Source: a virus
IMG/VR virus record: IMGVR_UViG_3300049491_000529
Coordinates: 1-28,304 of that record
Length of the DNA: 28,304 bases
Strand: one strand, 5' to 3'
This document shows positions 22,144 through 28,304 of this stretch, piece after piece. The stretch's first letter is position 1. Each line of letters begins with the position of its first letter. The notes below the pieces were generated by a model. It did no database searches. It had not been told where the DNA came from and saw only the letters and a program-made list of their open reading frames with translations. Position numbers and translations under genes: made by a program.

Positions 22144-24438
22144 ATGAAAGTAGCAATGTTTAGAAAGACTGATAAAGGTTATTACCGGGCGAAGGCCCTC
22201 GACCTGTTTCGGTTTCTACAAAACCACACCGAGGACGAGAAAATAAAAGCGTACCGCAAAACGAAAACCAAAAAAAATCCTAAAGGCGATCAGGAATTAA
22301 AAAGGAGTATAAAAGCGTTCATGCCCTCAGGGGATTACGGGGCGGGCGTGGCCCGGTCAAAAAATAGTAAGTTAGAAATTGAAACCGGGTTAGTTCAGTT
22401 AGACTTCGATATAACAATTACACGCGCTGAGGTTGAGAAAATTTTTAACAGTTACAAAATCATAGCGGTCGCGGGTGTAAGCTGTGGCGGTAACGGTTTT
22501 TATTTGCTGATCCAAACGCCCGGTGCTGAGGGTTACGAGGAGTATTGGCAAGCGTTATGCGCGTACTTTAAAAGCGAGACAGGTTATAACGCGGACCCGT
22601 CCGTATCCTCAGTAAATGAAATACGTTACGTTTCATTAACAACCGATGTTTTAATTCGCGAGAAGCCCACCGTTTGGAAAAAGAAAAGTAAGAAAGACGT
22701 AAGCCGTTTTGATGCGGTACGTATACCTCGGAACGGTACGCTGATAGAACCGGATACGTTTAATTTGCACTACGTTGATTTAGTTTCCATCATAGGTTTA
22801 AATAACAGTAACGGCACGCCCTTAGAGGCGGTGCAAAATTATTTTAAATCGTCTATGTTTGCGCCTGACTCACATTTAAGGAAAGCAAAGCCCGCGGAAA
22901 TTTCTGCAATCTGTGAACGTATTTACACCCGGTACGCTGAGCAACACGGCGAGGCGATCATACCTTTGTTATTAACGGATCATAAAGTTAGCCTTCCAAA
23001 GTTAGACATACCTAAGGACGCCACGCAAAGATACATCGCGTTGCTTGTAGTAAAAAATATGTTCGAGTCATATATGATTAAGACAGACGCAAAAACACGG
23101 GTAACATATAAGTTCACGGGGGCGTTTTGGGAAGAGATAAGCGACCATGACTTACGAAATTTTTTATCCTCATGCGCTGACGCCTCAAACGCGCCCCGCG
23201 ATATAATTGAGTTAAAAGATTTCCGCGACCTTATGTTAAACCAATTAAAGGACACCACCTCTATAACGTTTACCACCCCGGCTGATATGTTTAACTTAAG
23301 TAACGGGGTTTTAAAATTTTCCGGGGGCAACGTTACTTTCGTTGAGCACTCAGCCGAGTACCTGTTTACATATATTTTAGATTATGAGTACCTCCCGGAC
23401 GCCCCCGCGTCTGATTTGTTAGAAGCGTTTTTGGAACGTACTATTCCGGACGAGGCCTCGCTCGTTTCGCTCTTTCAGTACATAGGCTCGGCGTTCTCTG
23501 ATATAAGGGTGGAGTTGTTTCTGATTATTTTAGGTGGCGGGGCTAACGGAAAGAGTACACTCGTAAACCTGTTAACCTCATGCTTAGGCGGGGCGGTGGG
23601 CCGCTATAACTTAGATACACTAACGGACGTAAACCCTGAGATCGCGGCAAAGGAAGCCCGTAACATTTACAACCGGGTCCTCGCGGTAGATACTGAGTCG
23701 TCGCGTATTAAGGACCCCCGGCTGTGGCGTAAGCTGATAAGCAAGGAGCCTGTAAGTGTTAAATTTCTTTATAAGGACATTTTTGAAACTACAAATTACG
23801 CCCGGCTTATTTCCTGTATGAATGAAACGCCTTTCATTGACACCTTAGAGGGCAGCGCGAGGCGTGTGTTAGCTATACAAACAGGGCGGTCCCTTAAGCG
23901 GGAGGAGTACGATTTAGAAATAGATAAAAAATTAAATCGCGAGCGACCCGCTATGCTTAACCGTATTATAACCGGGTATAAAGAATTTCATAAGCAACGC
24001 GGGGTGCTCAGCGTTTCCGATGAAAGTAAAACGCAGACGATTGAAATCTTAGACGAGTTTAACTTAGTAATACAGTTTATGAAACATAAGCGTTACTTCC
24101 TGATCGCCCCGGTGGCCGATACCTCGAATAAAACTACAAAGCCTGAGAAATATTTAAGCACAAACGCAAAGCACCTAAAACGTTTAGAGAAAGATGGCGC
24201 GGTGGGTGGTATAAAGCATTTAACCCTTGCGGAGTTATATACTCAATTTGTAGATTTTTGCGAGGACGAGGGCATACATAAAACAAAAATTTATACTAAG
24301 CGATTATTTGTAAGACGATTAAAAACCGTTTCGCGTGTACCTTACAGCAGCGAGGAGGGTGTTATACATAACTATTTAGATTGGGAAACCGGGACGGAAC
24401 GTTACCCGTTAGGTCAGATAACAAAATTTAACGACTAA
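22144..24438 (+). CDS. primase-helicase: BT4734/VirE-type N-terminus plus D5/SF3 helicase
   Basis: 764 residues. N-terminal AEP-like primase domain with VQLDFDI (D87, D89) and ICYV-like later strand NEIRYVSLTTD, as in BT4734/VirE_N proteins of Bacteroidota and their phages. Middle D5_N-type helical region with TYKFTGAFWEEI (about 321-333). C-terminal SF3/P4-type ATPase: Walker A GGGANGKST (464-472), Walker B VLAVDTES (512-519) and LISCMNETP (556-564) with N560. Together it primes and unwinds at the replication fork. The gene is followed after four bases by the 171-residue gene and, 530 bases on, by an origin-like iteron region. Confidence 0.88.
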   Translation: MKVAMFRKTDKGYYRAKALDLFRFLQNHTEDEKIKAYRKTKTKKNPKGDQELKRSIKAFMPSGDYGAGVARSKNSKLEIETGLVQLDFDITITRAEVEKIFNSYKIIAVAGVSCGGNGFYLLIQTPGAEGYEEYWQALCAYFKSETGYNADPSVSSVNEIRYVSLTTDVLIREKPTVWKKKSKKDVSRFDAVRIPRNGTLIEPDTFNLHYVDLVSIIGLNNSNGTPLEAVQNYFKSSMFAPDSHLRKAKPAEISAICERIYTRYAEQHGEAIIPLLLTDHKVSLPKLDIPKDATQRYIALLVVKNMFESYMIKTDAKTRVTYKFTGAFWEEISDHDLRNFLSSCADASNAPRDIIELKDFRDLMLNQLKDTTSITFTTPADMFNLSNGVLKFSGGNVTFVEHSAEYLFTYILDYEYLPDAPASDLLEAFLERTIPDEASLVSLFQYIGSAFSDIRVELFLIILGGGANGKSTLVNLLTSCLGGAVGRYNLDTLTDVNPEIAAKEARNIYNRVLAVDTESSRIKDPRLWRKLISKEPVSVKFLYKDIFETTNYARLISCMNETPFIDTLEGSARRVLAIQTGRSLKREEYDLEIDKKLNRERPAMLNRIITGYKEFHKQRGVLSVSDESKTQTIEILDEFNLVIQFMKHKRYFLIAPVADTSNKTTKPEKYLSTNAKHLKRLEKDGAVGGIKHLTLAELYTQFVDFCEDEGIHKTKIYTKRLFVRRLKTVSRVPYSSEEGVIHNYLDWETGTERYPLGQITKFND

Positions 24439-24442
24439 CAGT

Positions 24443-24958
24443 ATGAGAAAATTAACGAAAGCGGAAAAAGAAAATTTCATCGCGTGGTTTCTTACCACCG
24501 CGGTGCGCTCAGACGACCCGGAGGCTGAGTCAGTTTATAGACATACCGTTGCTATCATTAAGCGAAAGCAGGACGAGGGGTTTAAGATGAAAACAAAAAT
24601 AGATTTATTCAAGCACCGCTTACCCGGCACCGCCTTTGCTGATATAAATTTTATGTTTGCGGTTTACTCATATTATGTAACCACACCACCCCCGCCTGAC
24701 ATTCAGGAACGCTTGGATGAAATACAAGGCGATTATGAGGAGGCGGTTGCGTACGCTGAGGTGGTACGCGATAACGCTTTAGACAGCGCGCGGCAAAAAC
24801 TTAACACCTTAGCAAGGGAAGCCGCTGTTCGTAACGGGGTTAAAGTACCCGCGCTCGGCCCGGTTACGTTAGAGGCGATTAAAAACTTTGACGCTTCTAA
24901 GTGGCCAACGCGCAAACAGATAGAGAAAATGATGGCCGAAAAACGGGGGCGGCTATGA
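24443..24958 (+). CDS. hypothetical helical protein, 171 residues
   Basis: Unrecognised, mostly helical. N-terminal AEKENFIAWFLTTAV, a short Pro-rich spacer (TPPPPDIQER around 96-105), a coiled coil (about 100-135) and a basic end (WPTRKQIEKMMAEKRGR). Directly downstream of the primase-helicase; a helicase-loader or replication accessory role is conceivable from position only. Confidence 0.6.
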   Translation: MRKLTKAEKENFIAWFLTTAVRSDDPEAESVYRHTVAIIKRKQDEGFKMKTKIDLFKHRLPGTAFADINFMFAVYSYYVTTPPPPDIQERLDEIQGDYEEAVAYAEVVRDNALDSARQKLNTLAREAAVRNGVKVPALGPVTLEAIKNFDASKWPTRKQIEKMMAEKRGRL

Positions 24959-24966
24959 TGTTAGAA

Positions 24967-25397
24967 CATATACCCAACGTTATGAAAACTCGCGCCCTTT
25001 ACACACTAAACCGAAAACAAAAAAGCGGGTTTTTAGGGGCTCTGAGGGTTAGGCATTTCGCTTTAGGGAGGCGGTTTTTCGGTTTAGCAGCCGCGCGCGC
25101 TGAAATGTGTATTTTTAATCGTGGTTTCGGGGGGCGGTTTTTCGGTTTAGCCAACCCCCTTTCGATTTAGGGTTTAGGGCTTAACTGCCTGATAATCTGA
25201 GTCGCAAAACCCTAAACCCATTTTTCTTAAACTTTTAGAAAAAAAGAATAGTAAGTAAGTAATCACATATTTACCACTGGTATAAAGATTAGCGGCCTGT
25301 TTTTTAGATTTCGGTTTATGACTGCTTTTTTGCCTTACGGCTGTCTGACACGTTTTCCGGGAAACATCGCGATAAAAATCATATACCCAACGTTATG
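24967..25397 (+). other. 413-base segment bounded by 18-base direct repeats, iteron- and AT-rich (origin-like)
   Basis: An identical 18-base sequence occurs at 24967-24984 and 25380-25397. Between the copies no supported gene is seen; the 71-codon frame running to 25170 is made of repeat-derived residues (RRFFGLA/GRFFGLA). Contents: CTAAACCGAAAA at 25006-25017 and its inverse TTTTCGGTTTAG at 25076-25087 and 25139-25150 (part of 19-base repeats 63 bases apart), a fourth partial copy near 25305, several TTTAGGG units with an inverted CCCTAAACCC near 25210, then an A/T-rich stretch (about 25215-25280). Iterons, inverted repeat and AT-rich DNA next to a primase-helicase gene look like a replication origin. 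Confidence 0.6.
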
Positions 25398-25492
25398 TTA
25401 TGTATCGCGCCTTGCGCTTTCGCGTTATACACGTTACAGCCGGGGGTGCCGGGGGATGTTTTAAAATCGTATTTAAATTATTAAGTTTGCGT

Positions 25493-25705
25493 ATGAATAG
25501 AAAGTTGTTAAGCCCTGAAGAGTTAGTTACAGTACGCGCGTTAATCAAGCGGCACCTGTGTACTATGTACGAGGTTAAGCGGGGCGTGGTGTATCTGTTA
25601 TTTAAACATTGGTGTTACATACGCCCGGAGGCAGACGCAGGGCGAATTAAATTGTTTGTTAATAAAAAATTAAAGGACGGTTACTATTATTTAACTGAGA
25701 TATGA
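25493..25705 (+). CDS. 70-residue hypothetical protein
   Basis: Start at ATG 25493; a longer frame from 25400 reads through the GC-rich repeat edge and has an unlikely Arg/Gly-rich start. Basic, aromatic-rich: LSPEELVTVRALIKRHL, then VVYLLFKHWCYIRPEA and a Tyr-rich end. The stop overlaps the next start (ATGA at 25702). No family recognised. Confidence 0.5.
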   Translation: MNRKLLSPEELVTVRALIKRHLCTMYEVKRGVVYLLFKHWCYIRPEADAGRIKLFVNKKLKDGYYYLTEI

Positions 25706-26091
25706 GCAAAAAGAAAAAGCCAACGCGCGATGAAAAGGTTTTCAAAGCGCGCCTCGACAAACAGTTAGATCGTTACGGTTATTACGCGGGCACGTTTCTA
25801 CCGGGTACTGAGTTAACGGAAGGGTTGCCCGATGACCCTAAGATCGAAACAGTTATTAAACAGGTGTTACGCGCTCACACACGTTCATCGCCTGACCCAA
25901 CCGTTGTTAAGATCATAAAGAAACAGGTGCGCAAAGCTGAGGCGGGCGATAGAAAGGCCGCGGAGTTTTTGTTTGACCGGGCTTACGGTAAGCCTCAGCA
26001 AACGGTTCATGTAGACACGCCCGCCCCTGTAACTATTAATCACATGGTTATAAGTATAGAGGAGGCAAAGGTTATGAGGGGCGACGGGTAA
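25702..26091 (+). CDS. DUF5681-like protein, candidate small terminase
   Basis: 129 residues. Lys-rich start, then a helical body with VVKIIKKQVRKAEAGDRKAAEFLFDRAYGKPQQTV at about 74-107, matching the A.AGD..A.E.L.DR.YGKP.Q pattern of DUF5681-type proteins common beside phage terminases in Bacteroidota. By context (two genes before the large terminase) it may be the small terminase that recognises the packaging site, but no HTH can be shown. Confidence 0.55.
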   Translation: MSKKKKPTRDEKVFKARLDKQLDRYGYYAGTFLPGTELTEGLPDDPKIETVIKQVLRAHTRSSPDPTVVKIIKKQVRKAEAGDRKAAEFLFDRAYGKPQQTVHVDTPAPVTINHMVISIEEAKVMRGDG

Positions 26092-26260
26092 ACGTTATCC
26101 GGGTTACTGTTACGGGCTCCGGGCAAATTTCCGGGGGCTCAGGTAAAAAAAGTCCGCAAATGTTTTGTAGGTCCTAATTATTTTGTACTTTTATTTTATG
26201 GTAAACCCCCAAGTTAATGGGCAAAAAATAACCGGGTGCGGCTGTAAGGCCACACCGTAT

Positions 26261-26285
26261 AAGGCAACGTTAATCGCGTTGCCTT
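26261..26285. other. intergenic hairpin in the 26092-26317 gap
   Basis: Nine-base perfect arms (26261-26269 with 26277-26285), seven-base loop, then TTAACGTTTT. The T-tract is broken, so it is a weak terminator or an mRNA 5' element of the 74-residue gene. No consensus promoter was found in the gap (225 bases). Confidence 0.5.
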
Positions 26286-26317
26286 TAACGTTTTATAACA
26301 CTTAAAGCAAAAGCAAA

Positions 26318-26542
26318 ATGAAAGAGCCTAAACAATTACAGCGCGCCCTCGGTATGGTAGGGGTTAGCGTTAACGAAGAGCAAAGCGCGTTAGTCTTAGC
26401 GTTTATGGAAGTCTTAGATCGCAAAGGTCAGGCGACCACGTTAGGGGATATAGAGTTAATCGGGCAGCGTATACGAGGCGAGTACGCAGCTAAAGAGTCT
26501 ATCGTTAAGCCCGGAGCGGGCGGTCGGACGCTTAGTATATAG
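26318..26542 (+). CDS. hypothetical protein, 74 residues
   Basis: Unrecognised helical protein: LQRALGMVGVSVNEEQ, then LVLAFMEVLDRKG and a C-terminal IELIGQRIRGEYA helix with a Gly-rich tail. It lies six bases before terL, so it is another candidate for a small packaging factor. No domain evident. Confidence 0.55.
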   Translation: MKEPKQLQRALGMVGVSVNEEQSALVLAFMEVLDRKGQATTLGDIELIGQRIRGEYAAKESIVKPGAGGRTLSI

Positions 26543-26548
26543 GCCGAC

Positions 26549-27892
26549 ATGGGCGCGATTAATTTTTCCTATACACCCGCGCAGGACTTAGTATTTTTCA
26601 AATCGAATAAACGGTTCACGGTTGTAACGAAAGGTCGCCGGGCGGGTTTAACACGCGGGGCTGCTCAGGCGTTCATTGAGTGGTCCCACGGTAGTAACCC
26701 CAAGCGTTTGCTTTGGGGTGAAACGATTTATAGTAACGTGCAACGGTATTTTGATTTATACTTTAAGCCGTATTTAGATTTACTCGCGCCAAGCTCATGG
26801 TCATGGTCACAGAAAATAATGCAGCTGACTATTAACGGGACCGTTATAGATTTCCGGTCCGCTGATAATCCGGAAACATGGGAGGGCTTTGGTTACCACG
26901 TTATCTATTTAAACGAGGCCGGGATTATTTTACGCAACCCTGATCTGTATAAAAAAACTGTGTTACCTATGTTAATGGATTACCCTGATAGTAGGTTAAT
27001 CGCCGCGGGTGTGCCTAAGGGAAAAAAATTGCGTAACGGGGAGCCGCACCCGTTTTATGAACTTTGGGAGCGCGCGTTAAACGACCCCGCGTATATACGT
27101 TATAACTTTAGTTCATACGATAACCCGTTTCTTACAGCCTCAGACATAGACGAGCTTGTAAGATCATTTGATGAACAAACAAAGTTACAGGAAATCGACG
27201 GGCAGTTTATAGACCTGACAGACAACCCGTACTTATACGCCTTTGAGTCAGTTAAACACGTTGTTAAAAGTTATACGCCCAACCCCTCGCAACCTATATG
27301 GCTGGCGTTTGATTTTAACATCGAGCCTAATAGCTGTATTGTAGGACAGCAGCCCGATTATTACAGCGGGGTGGTATTTGACGAGGTAAGCGTTAAGGGG
27401 TCGACCACCGAAGTTTGCAATCAGATCATAGCTAAATATTCTCATTGGCTTAACAAGGGTTTGGTATTTGTTACCGGGGACGCCACGGGAAAAAATCGTA
27501 ATGCTATGAGTGGCGAGACGACTAACTACCTGCTAATTAAAAAGGCTCTTAACCTCAGGGACTATAACTTAAAGGTTTCGCAATTTAACATGGTGTTAAA
27601 AACATCGCGTATCCTGTGTAACTCTATACTAAGCAAAGGCGAGGTGCGTATTACGGAAAACTGTAAACAGGTTATTGCGGACTGTTTGTTAGCTAACGTT
27701 GATACAGGGGGCGAACTCATAAAGGACAGCGGCTTACACAAGTTTGACTGTTTGCGTTATCTATTAGAAAAATGGTTTCCTGATTTCGTTGATAAAGGAC
27801 ATAAGTATACCCGGCCCGGTAAACCACCACCGCCCTCAGCGTTGGAGCGGTCTGTAAGTGAAAAAGAAAAATTAAAACCTGTTATAAGATGA
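26549..27892 (+). CDS. terL: terminase large subunit
   Basis: 447 residues. ATPase: KGRRAGLT (28-35), a deviant Walker A with the Lys at the front and no Lys before the Thr, similar in layout to lambda gpA's KSARVGYS; Walker B VIYLNEAG with E123. RNase H-like nuclease: D255 in AFDFN, D311 in VTGDATG and D400 in HKFDC, the three metal-binding acids. It cuts and pumps DNA into the prohead through the portal, which is not in this window. The 22 bases 27329-27350 recur inverted in the next gene. The stop overlaps the next start. Confidence 0.92.
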   Translation: MGAINFSYTPAQDLVFFKSNKRFTVVTKGRRAGLTRGAAQAFIEWSHGSNPKRLLWGETIYSNVQRYFDLYFKPYLDLLAPSSWSWSQKIMQLTINGTVIDFRSADNPETWEGFGYHVIYLNEAGIILRNPDLYKKTVLPMLMDYPDSRLIAAGVPKGKKLRNGEPHPFYELWERALNDPAYIRYNFSSYDNPFLTASDIDELVRSFDEQTKLQEIDGQFIDLTDNPYLYAFESVKHVVKSYTPNPSQPIWLAFDFNIEPNSCIVGQQPDYYSGVVFDEVSVKGSTTEVCNQIIAKYSHWLNKGLVFVTGDATGKNRNAMSGETTNYLLIKKALNLRDYNLKVSQFNMVLKTSRILCNSILSKGEVRITENCKQVIADCLLANVDTGGELIKDSGLHKFDCLRYLLEKWFPDFVDKGHKYTRPGKPPPPSALERSVSEKEKLKPVIR

Positions 27893-28110
27893 ACGCGATT
27901 AAATTAAAATTACTAACGGATGAATTAAAAGTTGCTGACCGGGACGTGGCCGCGTTGACTAAAGAGAAAGCGCAGCTTGAGCTGTCCTACAATACAGCTA
28001 TTGTGGCTGCGCTGACTAAAGAGAAAGCGCAGCTTGAAAGGGCGTTAGAGAAATTAAATGCTAAACGGGTTAAGTTACTTGATAAACTCGCAAAAGAAAA
28101 CGGATGTTAA
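27889..28110 (+). CDS. 73-residue coiled-coil protein with internal duplication
   Basis: Helical, Lys/Leu/Glu-rich (a single coiled coil). VAALTKEKAQLE occurs twice, at about residues 20-31 and 39-50, separated by LSYNTAI. At DNA level the copies (27946-27980 and 28003-28037) are 35 bases with two synonymous differences, and the DNA between them is an inverted copy of terL (see repeat). The start overlaps terL's stop. Function unknown; a head or packaging accessory by position. Confidence 0.65.
   Translation: MNAIKLKLLTDELKVADRDVAALTKEKAQLELSYNTAIVAALTKEKAQLERALEKLNAKRVKLLDKLAKENGC
27946..28037 (+). repeat. 35-base duplication enclosing an inverted 22-base copy of terL
   Basis: Copies at 27946-27980 and 28003-28037; the 22 bases between (27981-28002) are the exact reverse complement of 27329-27350. 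The period is 57 bases (19 codons), preserving the frame. The two differences between copies are both synonymous. Confidence 0.9.
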
Positions 28111-28304
28111 CTGAGGTTATATTAAAACGGTGGCGGGCGTTGGGGTTAGTGGCGGATATACCCTCAGCGTTGGAAAGGGAAATGGCACACGAGGCTGCGG
28201 TTGCTTTGCGTATATTGCAGGACTCAGAGCGCGTGTTTGAGATTAGCTGGCGATTTGTTTTTTGTTTCATCGCGTTGAGCGCGTTTGTTATTTGGTGTAT
28301 GTTT
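28104..28304 (+). CDS. hypothetical membrane protein, partial (cut by window end)
   Basis: ATG at 28104, overlapping the previous stop by seven bases; 67 codons are open to the last base. Amphipathic start (MLTEVILKRWRALGLVAD), an Ala/Glu helix, then a hydrophobic segment (WRFVFCFIALSAFVIWCMF) that is probably membrane spanning. Placed after terL where a portal might be expected, so it is an extra gene. No family recognised. Confidence 0.6.
   Translation, partial: MLTEVILKRWRALGLVADIPSALEREMAHEAAVALRILQDSERVFEISWRFVFCFIALSAFVIWCMF

Noticed and set aside
24955-25170. 71-residue frame after the 171-residue gene
   Set aside because: Its residues come from the iterons and repeats (RRFFGLA twice), so it looks like chance translation of a noncoding element; the ATGATG start may belong to an interrupted 38-residue gene.
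25160-25175. Plant-telomere-like TTTAGGG units
   Set aside because: Only two full tandem units in an internal phage region; more simply part of the iteron cluster.
25482-25489. TAAGTTTG box just before the 25493 start
   Set aside because: The transcript would begin at or inside the start codon and there is no -33 TTG.

Overview
The window is most simply read as part of a tailed-phage (Caudoviricetes) genome infecting a Bacteroidota host. Four sites fit the Bacteroidota promoter consensus well (TTG, 19-20 bases, TAnnTTTG), most start codons lack a Shine-Dalgarno sequence, and the primase-helicase has a BT4734/VirE-type N-terminus typical of that phylum. Genes are tightly packed with many ATGA start/stop overlaps. 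All assignments are made by eye from motifs; no database search was run.

Layout. (1) 1-7828, plus strand, virion genes: a Pro-rich tail (possibly a partial gene), a scaffold-like coiled-coil protein, a probable major capsid protein with its own promoter and terminator, several small head/neck candidates, a 37-residue lipoprotein, and a 931-residue tail spike/fibre. (2) 7833-12700, minus strand: many short unknown genes, a tandem pair of near-identical promoters, and a GC-rich hairpin-dense island at about 11850-12100. (3) 12702-16661, minus strand, DNA-handling genes: ssDNA-binding protein, deoxyribosyltransferase-fold protein, PD-(D/E)XK nuclease, GIY-YIG homing endonuclease, ERCC4 nuclease, a Lys/Ala-rich protein, an odd 116-base class-II tRNA-like gene, and a coiled-coil protein of the sort found near phage recombinases. 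(4) 16716-16834: divergent promoters. (5) 16859-28304, plus strand: family A DNA polymerase, ParB-like protein, adenine methylase, a DUF3820-like/SF1 helicase fusion, primase-SF3 helicase, an iteron-rich noncoding segment, DUF5681-like protein, large terminase, and a truncated membrane-protein gene at the edge.

The genes form a replication/recombination set (polymerase, SSB, two helicases, primase, three nucleases, methylase) leading into the terminase and, outside the window or around a circular map, the portal and capsid genes. The promoter pair at 16716-16834 probably sets off the two early arms.

The most unusual signal is a repeated architecture: a short stretch is duplicated, and the sequence between the two copies is an exact copy of DNA from elsewhere in the window. 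At 20377-20474 an in-frame 78-base insertion consists of a 32-base copy of the downstream helicase gene joined to a 30-base copy of the upstream gene. At 27946-28037 a 35-base duplication encloses exactly a 22-base inverted copy of terL. At 24967-25397 an 18-base duplication brackets a 395-base iteron-rich segment that appears to split a small ORF. This suggests templated insertion, perhaps by polymerase template switching, or an undescribed element or process.
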